NCBI RefSeq assembly: GCF_006539165.1
Contig: NZ_BJMM01000010.1
Coordinates: 124,001-188,000 of the forward strand
Length of the DNA: 64,000 nt
Direction of reading: 5' to 3'
From: Streptomyces cacaoi
GTDB lineage: Bacteria > Actinomycetota > Actinomycetes > Streptomycetales > Streptomycetaceae
The position numbers were made by a program, and so were the translations under genes. Positions 40,521-48,471 of the stretch are shown here, piece by piece. Each line of letters opens with the position of its first letter. The first letter of the stretch is position 1. The notes below the pieces were generated by a model. The model was not told the origin of the DNA. It worked only from the letters and a program-made list of their open reading frames with translations, and searched no databases.

Positions 40521-41631
40521 CACCGCGGTCGTCGGCGGGGGGATCGTCGGTCTCGCCCATGCGCTGGCCGCGGCCCGGCGCGGGGACCGGGTCGTCCTCT
40601 TCGAGCGCGACACGTTCGCGGCCGGTGCCTCCATCCGGAACTTCGGCATGGTGTGGGCCGTCGGCCAGCAGCGCGGCGCCGTCTACGAGCGGGCCCTGCG
40701 CAGCCGGGAGGTGTGGCTGGAGATCGCCGCGAAGACCGGGCTGTGGGCGGTGGAGGCCGGGTCGTTCCATCTGGCGCACCACGAGGACGAGGCCGCCGTG
40801 CTGGAGGAGTTCCTGGAGGCCGCGCCCGCCGCCCGGGACCGGGGCGCGCGCATGGTCACCGCGCGGGAGGCGGTGGCCCGCGGGCCGGCCGTGCGGGCCG
40901 AGGGGCTGCGGGCCGCGCTGTGGAGCCCCACCGAGGTCAATGTCGACCCGCGCGGCGCGATCCCCGCGGTGGCCGCGCACCTGGCCGAGGAGTACGGCGT
41001 CGAGGTGCGGTTCGGTACGACGGTGCGCGGTGTCGACCTGCCGGAGGTGAGCACCACGGACGGCGTCTGGCGGGCCGACCGGGTGTTCGTGTGCAGCGGC
41101 AACGACTTCGCCACCCTCTACCCCGAGGTCTTCGCCGGCAGCGGGCTGGTGCGCTGCAAGCTCCAGATGATGCGCACCGGGGCGCAGCCCGGCGGCTGGC
41201 AGCTGGGCCCGATGCTGTGCGGCGGGCTGACGCTGCTGCACTACGCGGCCTTCGACGGCCTGGACGCGCGGCAGCGGCTGGCCGAACGGCTCGACGCCGA
41301 GCTGCCGTTCGAGCGGGAGCACGGCATCCACGTCCTGCTGTCGCAGACCGCCGACGGGCGGCTGACCGTGGGGGACAGCCACGCCTACGCGATGACGCAC
41401 GACCCGTTCCAGGACGAGTCGGTCAACGAGGCGGTGCTGCGCTGTCTCGCGCGGTTCGCCGAGGTGCCGTCGGCCGCGGTGACCGAACGCTGGGAGGGCT
41501 ACTACCCGTCGCTGCGGGACGGCAGGACCGAGCTGGTGGTCACGCCCGAACCCGGGGTGACCGTGGTCAACGGGGTCGGCGGGGCCGGTATGACCCTCTC
41601 GTTCGGCCTCGCGGAGGAGGTCGTCGGCTGA
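40501..41631 (+). CDS. FAD-dependent oxidoreductase, TIGR03364 type (phosphonate-associated)
   Basis: The 376-residue protein is a DAO-family flavoenzyme. It has the Rossmann motif VVGGGIVGLAHALAAARRGD near residue 10, the FAD-binding RNFGMVWAVGQQRG and the C-terminal NGVGGAGMTLSFGLAEEVV. It matches the TIGR03364 family found beside phosphonate genes, members of which (PbfD type) oxidise aminoethylphosphonates to phosphonoacetaldehyde. That product fits the aldehyde dehydrogenase gene next door. The ATG lies inside the transporter gene, giving a 20-base overlap and tight coupling. A very strong hairpin follows. Confidence 0.88.
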   Translation: MTAKRVDTAVVGGGIVGLAHALAAARRGDRVVLFERDTFAAGASIRNFGMVWAVGQQRGAVYERALRSREVWLEIAAKTGLWAVEAGSFHLAHHEDEAAVLEEFLEAAPAARDRGARMVTAREAVARGPAVRAEGLRAALWSPTEVNVDPRGAIPAVAAHLAEEYGVEVRFGTTVRGVDLPEVSTTDGVWRADRVFVCSGNDFATLYPEVFAGSGLVRCKLQMMRTGAQPGGWQLGPMLCGGLTLLHYAAFDGLDARQRLAERLDAELPFEREHGIHVLLSQTADGRLTVGDSHAYAMTHDPFQDESVNEAVLRCLARFAEVPSAAVTERWEGYYPSLRDGRTELVVTPEPGVTVVNGVGGAGMTLSFGLAEEVVG

Positions 41632-41634
41632 ACC

Positions 41635-41686
41635 GCGCGCACGGCGGACGGCCCCCGGGAGCCCGGGGGCCGTCCGCCGTGCGCGC
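41635..41686. terminator. Bidirectional terminator with a 24-bp perfect stem
   Basis: Bases 41635-41658 pair without mismatch with 41663-41686 around a GAGC loop. The stem begins four bases after the FAD oxidase stop and lies between convergent genes, ending 16 bases before the dehydrogenase stop. Confidence 0.92.
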
Positions 41687-41702
41687 CGGTGCCGGTCCGC
41701 GG

Positions 41703-43292
41703 TCAGTAACTGATGCAGGCCGAGCGCCACTCGGTGTAGAAGTCCCACACCTGCGGCGAACACTCCGGCGGGCCGTACTGGGACGCCTTGCTGCCGACGT
41801 GCGGAAGGTGCGCATAGGCGCCCACGCCCGGCCTGTTGACGTGCAGCATGCCCGCCTCGAAGCGCTCGATCGCCTCGAAGGCGCGGGCCTGCGACGCCGT
41901 GAACACCGTCCCGGACATGCCGTACCTCACCGAGTTGGCGATCCGCATCGCGTCGTCGAAGCCGTCGGCGTCCACCACCGACAGGACCGGTCCGAAGATC
42001 TCCTCCTGGGCGGTCTCGCTGTCCCAGGGCACGTCGCGCAGCACCGTCGGCTGGAGATAGTGCCCGGCGGGCAGCCCCGGGCGCTCCTCCCGCGCACCGC
42101 CGCACAGCACCCGCGCACCGGACCGGCGCGCGGCGGCCACCGCGTCCAGCGCCGCCTCGACCCGGCCGCCGCTCACCAGGGGGCACACCTCGGAGGCCGG
42201 GTCGTCGCCGGGGCCCACCCGCAGCTTCGCGACCCGGGGGACGAGCCGGTCGAGGAACTCCTCGCGTACCGAGACGTCCACGACGGCGCGGCTGGTGGCG
42301 CTGCACCGCTGGCCCGCCTGCCCGAACGCGCCCGCCATGACGGCGTCCACGGCCTTGTCCAGATCGGCGTCGTCGAGCACGACGACGGCGTTCTTGCCGC
42401 CGAGTTCGAGCTGCGTCCGCAGCAGCCGCCGCGCCCCGCCGGCGTGGATGGCCGTGCCGACCCCCAGCGAGCCGGTGAAGCTGATGCCCTTCACCTCCGG
42501 GTGGGCGACCAGCGCCGCACCCGCCGCCGCGTCGCCCTGCACCAGGTTGAGCACCCCGGCCGGCAGCCCGGCCTGCTCGAACACCTCGGTGAGCAGCGCC
42601 GCCGTCAGCGGGGTGAGCGGTGAGGGCTTGAACACGGCCGTGCAGCCGGACAGCAGCGCCGGCGCCACCTTCCACATGGGAATGGCCAGCGGGAAGTTCC
42701 AGGGGGAGATCAGCCCGACGACGCCGATCGGGCGGCGGAAGGTGTAGGCGAACGTGCGGTCCTCCTCGGCGGGTGCGGTCACGCCGCCCAGCAGCCGGGC
42801 CTGGCCCGCGGTGAAGTCGAGCACGGCACGCGCCCGCCGCACCTCGCCGCGCGCCTCGCCCAGCAGCTTGCCCTGCTCGCGGGTGATGGCGGCGGCGAAC
42901 TCCTCCGCCCGCTCGGCCAACAGCGCGCCGGCGGCGGTCAGATGCTCCGCCCGGCGCAGCGGACCCGCGGCCCGCCAGTCCGGCAGCGCGCGGGCCGCGG
43001 CCTCGACCGCGTTGTCGGTGTCGACACCGCCGGACTCGGCGAACTCGCCGAGCACGTCACGGGGGTCGGCCGGGTTCTCGTCGGTACGGGTCTGCCCCGA
43101 CTCGGACGGCCGCCACCGGCCGTCGATGAAGTTGAGCGTGTGGTGCTCCGCGACGGGCCACCGTCCGCGGTCCGTCTCCTGCGCGCGGGCCGTGCTGCCG
43201 GCCGTGCTGTTGGCTGTGCTGTCGGCGTTGGTGGCGTTGGTGGCGTTGGTGGCGTTGGTGGCGTTGGTGGCGCTGTCGGCGTTGTTGGCCAT
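41703..43292 (-). CDS. Aldehyde dehydrogenase, candidate phosphonoacetaldehyde dehydrogenase
   Basis: The 529-residue enzyme has a complete ALDH core: ISPWNFPLAIPMWKVAPALL, KPSPLTPLTAALL, the base Glu in TQLELGGKNAV, the catalytic Cys in GQRCSATSR and EEIFGPVLSVV. In this setting it would oxidise phosphonoacetaldehyde to phosphonoacetate (the PhnY reaction), feeding PhnA. The first 45 residues are unusual: Asn/Ala/Thr/Ser-rich with five in-frame NAT repeats from a 9-bp tandem DNA repeat. The ATG at 43292 has GAAGGGCGAG upstream. A LysR-type dyad lies 123 bases upstream. Confidence 0.88.
   Translation of the reverse strand: MANNADSATNATNATNATNATNADSTANSTAGSTARAQETDRGRWPVAEHHTLNFIDGRWRPSESGQTRTDENPADPRDVLGEFAESGGVDTDNAVEAAARALPDWRAAGPLRRAEHLTAAGALLAERAEEFAAAITREQGKLLGEARGEVRRARAVLDFTAGQARLLGGVTAPAEEDRTFAYTFRRPIGVVGLISPWNFPLAIPMWKVAPALLSGCTAVFKPSPLTPLTAALLTEVFEQAGLPAGVLNLVQGDAAAGAALVAHPEVKGISFTGSLGVGTAIHAGGARRLLRTQLELGGKNAVVVLDDADLDKAVDAVMAGAFGQAGQRCSATSRAVVDVSVREEFLDRLVPRVAKLRVGPGDDPASEVCPLVSGGRVEAALDAVAAARRSGARVLCGGAREERPGLPAGHYLQPTVLRDVPWDSETAQEEIFGPVLSVVDADGFDDAMRIANSVRYGMSGTVFTASQARAFEAIERFEAGMLHVNRPGVGAYAHLPHVGSKASQYGPPECSPQVWDFYTEWRSACISY
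43225..43269. repeat. 9-bp tandem repeat, five perfect copies, in the dehydrogenase N-terminus
   Basis: GCGTTGGTG is repeated five times without error (43225-43269), with degenerate copies on both sides. On the coding strand it encodes Asn-Ala-Thr repeats. Length changes would stay in frame. Confidence 0.95.
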
Positions 43293-43414
43293 GCCTCGCC
43301 CTTCCGCCGCTGACGGCGCTCGTGTGCGCCGGGCGGCATCCGCTGGTCTCACGGGACGCGGTCAGGCTCGCTCAGCGCGGGCGCGGTAGCCATCCGTCAA
43401 TCGCGAATGCCCGG

Positions 43415-43431
43415 CATAGCCCGGCCCTATG
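43415..43431. promoter_or_regulatory. Second LysR-type dyad, upstream of the dehydrogenase gene
   Basis: CATAG-CCCGGCC-CTATG is a 17-bp dyad with the same arm and spacer lengths as the site at 37591-37607. It also contains T-N11-A (T43417 to A43429). It lies 123 bases upstream of the dehydrogenase start. Confidence 0.6.
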
Positions 43432-43526
43432 AGGCCGCCGCCTCCCGCCCGGTGCGTCCGCAGCCCGGTGTGCCGGGGGCCTGCGCGGCCGGTGTGCCGG
43501 GCAACGGGCGTGCCCCGGCGGGCGGT

Positions 43527-44228
43527 TCAGGGCACCCGGTACTCCTGCTCGGGGCGGCCGGCCGCGCCGTAGCGCAGACGCATCCGCAGCAGACCGTGGG
43601 CGACCATGTCGGCCAGATACCGCTGGGCCGTGGCGCGGGAGACACCGACCGCGGCGGCGACCTCGCCCGCCGACAGGGGCCCGGCCGCGTCCCGGACGGT
43701 GCCGAGCACCAGCTCCCGGGTCACCGCGTGCGCCGCGGTGGTGGGGGAGCGGCGGCCGGCCGGGCCGCCGCCGCTGAGAGCGGCGAGCGCGTCGTCCAGC
43801 GCGTCCTGGCCGACGGTCTCCGCGTCCGTCGCCTGCCGGTAGCGCACATAGCCGCGCAGCCGGGCGGCGAGGGTCTCGCGTGCGAAGGGTTTGATCAGAT
43901 ACGCGAGCGCGCCCGCGGCCAGCGCCGTGCGCACCGTACGCCCCTCGTCCGCCGCGCTCAGTACGAAGGTGTCGCAGGGCAGCGCGCGCAGCAGCTCCAG
44001 CCCCGGGCGGTCCGGCAGATACAGATCGACGAGCGCGAGATCGACGCGCGTGCCGTCCCGGCGCACGGCGCGCAGCGCCTCCTCGGCGGAGCCGGCCGTC
44101 CCCGCGACCGCACAGCCCGGCGTCTCCGCCACGATGTCCGCGTGCAGCCCGGCGACCCGGAAGTCGTCGTCGACGACGAGGACGGACAGCGGCCGCTGCG
44201 GGTCGGCGGGCGTACGACTGGTGCTCAT
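43527..44228 (-). CDS. CitB/DcuR-type response regulator
   Basis: The 233-residue regulator has a receiver domain with VLVVDDDFRVAG, the phosphoacceptor Asp68 in LALVDLYLPDRPGL and the switch Lys in YLIKPFARE. A C-terminal helix-turn-helix has AGEVAAAVGVSRATAQRYLADMV, the pattern of the CitB/DctR/DcuR family that controls carboxylate uptake. The ATG overlaps the kinase stop by four bases (ATGA), so the pair is coupled. The GntP transporter divergent from the kinase gene is the obvious target. Confidence 0.92.
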   Translation of the reverse strand: MSTSRTPADPQRPLSVLVVDDDFRVAGLHADIVAETPGCAVAGTAGSAEEALRAVRRDGTRVDLALVDLYLPDRPGLELLRALPCDTFVLSAADEGRTVRTALAAGALAYLIKPFARETLAARLRGYVRYRQATDAETVGQDALDDALAALSGGGPAGRRSPTTAAHAVTRELVLGTVRDAAGPLSAGEVAAAVGVSRATAQRYLADMVAHGLLRMRLRYGAAGRPEQEYRVP

Positions 44229-46276
44229 ACGGGGTGCTCCGGGGGGTCGTCGGTCGGGCTCTCGCGGGGTGGGGCGTCGCCGGTTCGGCCCTCGCGGGCC
44301 GGGTCCTCGCCGGTGGGGCCCTCGCCGGGCGGTTCGTGCGCCGGGTCCTCGCCGGTGGGGCCCTCGCCGGGCGGTTCGTCCGTCGGGTCCTCGTCGGACG
44401 GGGTCTCGTCGGGCGCCTCGTCCCTCGGGGGCTCGTCGGCGCAGGCCAGTACGCCCGGGAGGCGGGCCACGAAGACGGCGCCGCCGGTCACCCGGTCGTC
44501 CGGGGCGCCGTCCGCAGTGTTGTCCGGGGCGCTGTCCGCGGCGGCGGCCGTCGTGCCGGGAGGGGCCTCCTCGGACGGGCCGGCCGGCGCGGGCGGGGCT
44601 CCCGGTGCGGTGAGCCGGAGGTCGCCGCCGCGGGCGCGGGCGATCTGGCGGGCGAGGGGGAGCCCGACACCGCGTCCGCCGAGGGCGTCGGCGTCCGGTT
44701 CCTTGGTGGAGGCGCCCTCGTCGAACAGGTCGTGCCGGCGCGTGGCGGCCACGCCGTCGCCGCTGTCGGCGACGGTGGCGAGCAACGCGTCGTCCACGCC
44801 GATGAGTTCGACCTCCACCCGGCGCGGGGTGCGCCGTCCCGCCTGTGCGGCGTCGACGGCGTTGTCCACGAGGTTGCCGAGCACCGTCGTCACATCGACG
44901 GGCGCGGTGACCGCCCGGGGCACCCAGGTGCCGCCGCCCACCACCAGCGTCACCCCGCGCTCCCGCGCCGCCGCGGCCTTCGCGGAGAGGAAGGCGCGCA
45001 GCGAGGCGTCCCGCACCGCGCGCGGGTCGGGGTCCGGCAGGGTCTCGCCGAGCGGGCCGGAGACCAGCAGGGAGTCCAGATAGCCGGCGGCCTGCTCCGG
45101 CCGGTCGGAGTGCACCAGCCCGGAGAGCACGTGCAGCCGGTTGGCGAACTCGTGCCGCTGGGCCCGCAGCGCGGCGCTCATGGTCCGGACGGCGTCGAGC
45201 TGCCGGGTCAGCGACTCCACGGCCGTACGGTCCCGGACGGTCAGCAGCGTCCCGAGCCGACGCCCCTCCCGGCGTACGGTCCGCGCCGAGACGACCAGCA
45301 CCCGCTCGCCGACGACCGCCATCGCCGCACGCCCGGCGTCCGGCTCCCGCAGCACCGAGCGCACCCGCGGGGTGAGGCCCAGCTCCCGGACGGGGGTGCC
45401 GGGCACCGCCTCGATGCCGAGGAGGGTGCGCACCTCGTCGTTGGCGACCGTCACCCGGTCCCTGGTGTCCAGCGCGAGCACGCCCTCGCCGATGCCGTGC
45501 AGCACGGCCTCCTGCTCCTGCACCAGCGTGGCCAGCTCCTCCGGCTCCAGGCCGAGGGTGAGCCGTTTCCAGCGGCGGGCCAGCAGCACGGAGGCGGCGA
45601 GGCCGACCAGCAGCGCCGCGACGAGCCAGCCGAGGCCGCTCAGCAGCACCCGGGTCTGCTCGGCGTGCACGGAAGCGGCCGAGACGCCGACGTTCGCCTC
45701 CCCGACGACCCGGCGCGAGCCGGGCGCGCGCACCGGCACCTTGGCCACGACCTCCTCGCCGAGGTGCGCACGGTGCCGGGCCAGTTCCTCGTGCCCGGAG
45801 AGCGCGGCCGACGGGTCGGTGCTCACCCTGCGGCCCAGCTCGGCCGCGTCCGGGTGGGACAGCCGGATGCCGCGGTCGTCGGTGAGGACGACGAACAGCG
45901 CGTCGGTGCGCCGCCGGACCGTCTCGGCGCGGGAGTTCAGCGCGCCGTTCACGAGGGTGGCGCGGGAGGCGTGCGCGGCGCCGCCGCCGGGCCGGTCCGC
46001 GGCGTCCGACCAGCGGGCCACCGCCGCGCGGATGTCCGCCTCCCCGGCGAGCGTGCGGGCGACGGCGAGGGCGCGCTGCTGGTACTCGCGGGTGAGCCGC
46101 TGCTCGCTGTCGTGGGCGAACGCGCCGAAGGCGGTGCACACCACCAGGGTGACCACGGCGCACTGGAGCAGCAGCGTGCGGGTGCGCAGTCGCAGCCACG
46201 GCCAGGGGCGGGTCCGCCGGTGGGGCGCCGCGGGCGGGCGCCGGCCGTCGGCGGGAGGGGGCGGAGCGGACTTCAC
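44225..46276 (-). CDS. CitA/DcuS-type sensor histidine kinase
   Basis: The 683-residue kinase has a first membrane helix (LLLQCAVVTLVVCTAFGAFA), an extracytoplasmic sensor domain of about 130 residues (sCache/PDC-like), a second helix (GLGWLVAALLVGLAASVLLA), a PAS domain, and the CitA-class histidine box LRAQRHEFANRLHVLSGLVH. The ATPase motifs LVDNAVDAA and GRGVGLPLARQ follow. It probably senses a di- or tricarboxylate or sugar acid. The last 110 residues are a Pro/Glu/Asp-rich tail containing a 14-residue tandem repeat, unusual for the family. The GTG at 46276 is chosen; a GTG at 46285 is possible. Confidence 0.9.
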   Translation of the reverse strand: MKSAPPPPADGRRPPAAPHRRTRPWPWLRLRTRTLLLQCAVVTLVVCTAFGAFAHDSEQRLTREYQQRALAVARTLAGEADIRAAVARWSDAADRPGGGAAHASRATLVNGALNSRAETVRRRTDALFVVLTDDRGIRLSHPDAAELGRRVSTDPSAALSGHEELARHRAHLGEEVVAKVPVRAPGSRRVVGEANVGVSAASVHAEQTRVLLSGLGWLVAALLVGLAASVLLARRWKRLTLGLEPEELATLVQEQEAVLHGIGEGVLALDTRDRVTVANDEVRTLLGIEAVPGTPVRELGLTPRVRSVLREPDAGRAAMAVVGERVLVVSARTVRREGRRLGTLLTVRDRTAVESLTRQLDAVRTMSAALRAQRHEFANRLHVLSGLVHSDRPEQAAGYLDSLLVSGPLGETLPDPDPRAVRDASLRAFLSAKAAAARERGVTLVVGGGTWVPRAVTAPVDVTTVLGNLVDNAVDAAQAGRRTPRRVEVELIGVDDALLATVADSGDGVAATRRHDLFDEGASTKEPDADALGGRGVGLPLARQIARARGGDLRLTAPGAPPAPAGPSEEAPPGTTAAAADSAPDNTADGAPDDRVTGGAVFVARLPGVLACADEPPRDEAPDETPSDEDPTDEPPGEGPTGEDPAHEPPGEGPTGEDPAREGRTGDAPPRESPTDDPPEHPV
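44299..44379. repeat. 42-bp tandem direct repeat in the kinase C-terminal tail
   Basis: Bases 44299-44337 and 44341-44379 are identical over 39 bases with a period of 42. They encode a duplicated 14-residue acidic, Pro/Gly-rich unit (EPPGEGPTGEDPA). Degenerate copies flank it. Confidence 0.92.
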
Positions 46277-46770
46277 CGCTCCCACGGTAGCCCCGGCCGG
46301 AGCGCTGAGCACAATGCACACAACTCGCGGAACAGCGCTTTCGCGGGTTGTGCACGGATGCTTCTGCGGCGCGGTGCCCGGCGGATAGCTTCCCGCCGGA
46401 AACACACGCGACGCGACCGGAGGCCCGCGGGACGCGTGCGCCGCCCGTCCCGGACCGGCGCACCCGCCGCACCCCCGCCCGGCCCGGCGGCCCTGCCCCG
46501 CGGTGCCCGACCGTACGGCACGGCCCCGCGGTACGGCTTCCGCGGTACGGCCCCGCGGTACGGCACGCCCGGCCGACGGCACGGTTCGGCCCGGTGCGGG
46601 CCGGGAGCGTCGCGGCACGAGTCCCGACCGCAGGAGTTCCGCATGCTCATACCGCGCGCAGCGTGGCGCGACGGCACCGCCCGCACCGCCCCGCCGACCG
46701 ACCGCACCGCCCGTCCCGGAACCGACTCGCGTTCCGCGGGCCGTGCCGTCGCGTCCCCGGGGCGGCGGCC
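46277..46770. other. 494-base divergent control region with repeats
   Basis: No gene is supported between the kinase and the transporter, although one plus frame stays open; its composition is repetitive and Arg/Pro-rich. Three copies of CCGCGGTACGGC lie at 46526, 46540 and 46553, with a related CCGTACGGC at 46511. These may bind the response regulator. Both promoters are likely here, but I cannot place -10 and -35 elements with confidence. Confidence 0.5.
46526..46564. repeat. Triple CCGCGGTACGGC repeat
   Basis: Exact 12-bp copies start at 46526, 46540 and 46553 (spacings 14 and 13). Each contains the palindromes CCGCGG and GTAC. Confidence 0.85.
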
Positions 46771-48282
46771 GTGACGGGGCACGCGTGGCTGCTGCTGCTC
46801 ACCCTCGCCGTGGCGATCGGCGTCCTGGTGCTGCTGATCAACTCCCGGCTGCGGTTCCATCCGTTCGTGGCGCTGATGGCGGTCTCGGTGGGCGTGGCGC
46901 TGGTGGCCGGGCTGTCCACCGAGGAGATCGCGGAGTCGCTGGAGAAGGGCGCCGGAGGCATCCTCGGTGACGTCGGCATCACGCTGGCGTTCGGCGCGAT
47001 GCTGGGCCGGCTGCTGGCCAACTCCGGTGCCACCGAACGGATCGCGCGGGTGATCGTGGACCGCGCCGGCACCCGCTCCCTGCCGTGGTACATGGCCGGG
47101 GCGGCCTTCGTCATCGGCATCCCGATGTTCTTCGAGATCGGGCTGATCGTGCTGCTGCCGCTGATCTTCAGCGTCGCGCGGCGGCTCCAGGAGAGCGGCC
47201 AGGTCAAGGGCTCGCCCTATGTCTTCCTCGCCGCCCCGACCATCGCGGCGCTGTGCACCCTGCACGGCATGGTGCCGCCGCATCCGGGCCCGCTGATCGG
47301 GGTCGAGGGGCTGCACGCCGACCTCGGCACGACCATCCTCGTCGGGCTGGTCTGCGCGGTCCCCACCATCGTGCTCTCCGGCCCCGTGTACGGGCGGTGG
47401 ATCGCGCCGCGCCTGGCCGTCCACCCGGACCGCGAACTCGTCGCCCAGTTCACCGGAACAACGGCGGAGACGGACTCGCGTGCGGAGAAGGACTCGGGTA
47501 CGGAGACGGATCCGGGTACGGGGTCGGGCTCCGGGGCGGGGGCGGGAGCCGCGCGTGCCGGGGCGGGGACGGCGGACGCCGGTACCGGCACGGCGGGCGG
47601 CGGCTCACGGGCCGGTGGGGTGCCGCTCGGCTGGGCGCTGGCGGCGGTGCTGGTGCCGGTGGTGCTGATGCTGCTGCGCACCGTCGCGGAGCTGGCGCTG
47701 TCCGAGGGCAGCCCGCTGCGGCACGTGCTCACCTTCACGGGCGAGCCGGTGGTGGCGATGTTCGCCGGGTTCCTGTTCGCGCTGTTCGCCCTCGGCTACC
47801 GCAGCGGGCAGCCGCCGGAGAAGGTACGCGAGTCGCTGACCGACAGCATCAAGTCCGTGGCCGGGATCCTGCTGATCATCGCGGGTGGCGGCGCGTTCAA
47901 CCAGGTGCTGGAGGACACCGGGATCGGCAAGGCCATCGAGTCGGCCGCCACCGGCGCGCACCTCAACCTGCTGCTGCTCGGCTGGCTGATCGCGCTGGTG
48001 CTGTCCTTCTCCACCGGCTCGGCGACGGTCGGCATCGTCGCGGCGACCGGCATCCTCGGGCCCATGGTGGGGCACGGCGGCGGTGTGGAGAGCTCCCTGC
48101 TGGTGGTCGCCATCGGCGCCGGCTCGATCGGGCTCAACTATGTGAACCACGCCGGGTTCTGGCTGGTCAAGGAGTCCTTCGGGATGACCCTGGGCCAGGC
48201 CACCAAGTCGCACACCGCGATCCAGACCCTGGTCAGCGTCTGCGGGCTGCTGATGGCCCTGCTGCTCTCGGTCTTCGTCTGA
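46771..48282 (+). CDS. GntP family gluconate/carboxylate:H+ symporter
   Basis: The 503-residue protein has about twelve membrane helices. It shows the GntP pattern NSRLRFHPFVALMAVSVGVALV, GGILGDVGITLAFGAMLGRLL, PMFFEIGLIVLLPLIFSVAR and LSFSTGSATVGIVAATG. It should import gluconate or a related sugar acid with protons. It is longer than typical members because of a disordered Thr/Gly/Ala-rich insertion of about 55 residues (about 232-288) in a central loop. The start is a GTG at 46771 without a clear ribosome site. The divergent CitA/CitB-type system is the likely regulator. Confidence 0.9.
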   Translation: MTGHAWLLLLTLAVAIGVLVLLINSRLRFHPFVALMAVSVGVALVAGLSTEEIAESLEKGAGGILGDVGITLAFGAMLGRLLANSGATERIARVIVDRAGTRSLPWYMAGAAFVIGIPMFFEIGLIVLLPLIFSVARRLQESGQVKGSPYVFLAAPTIAALCTLHGMVPPHPGPLIGVEGLHADLGTTILVGLVCAVPTIVLSGPVYGRWIAPRLAVHPDRELVAQFTGTTAETDSRAEKDSGTETDPGTGSGSGAGAGAARAGAGTADAGTGTAGGGSRAGGVPLGWALAAVLVPVVLMLLRTVAELALSEGSPLRHVLTFTGEPVVAMFAGFLFALFALGYRSGQPPEKVRESLTDSIKSVAGILLIIAGGGAFNQVLEDTGIGKAIESAATGAHLNLLLLGWLIALVLSFSTGSATVGIVAATGILGPMVGHGGGVESSLLVVAIGAGSIGLNYVNHAGFWLVKESFGMTLGQATKSHTAIQTLVSVCGLLMALLLSVFV

Positions 48283-48297
48283 GAGCCACCGGGGGCC

Positions 48298-48383
48298 GCT
48301 CCCGCGACGCCGAAGAGGCCCCGGTCGGGCCGCGGTCGGGCCGCGGTCGGGCGCGGCCGGGGTGCCGGCCGCCTCGCGGGAGC
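48298..48383 (+). terminator. Possible terminator after the GntP gene, with an 11-bp tandem repeat in the loop
   Basis: GCTCCCGCGA at 48298-48307 pairs with TCGCGGGAGC at 48374-48383. The 66-base loop holds GGTCGGGCCGC repeated at 48323, 48334 and partly at 48345, which can form local hairpins. Confidence 0.45.
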
Positions 48384-48471
48384 CGGTCGCGACGCGGTGT
48401 GCGGCACCCGCCGGACATCTCAGCGCCCGCCCGGGGTGGGCGAGTTGGGCCGCCCGTGCTTCGATCTCCTC

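Noticed and set aside
43225..43269. The 9-bp repeat as a CRISPR-like array
   Set aside because: Units are contiguous without spacers and encode in-frame NAT repeats in a real protein.
46348..46770. An N-terminal extension of the GntP transporter or a separate gene in this open frame
   Set aside because: The composition is repetitive Arg/Pro/His, the region holds tandem repeats and the transporter helices start at 46771.
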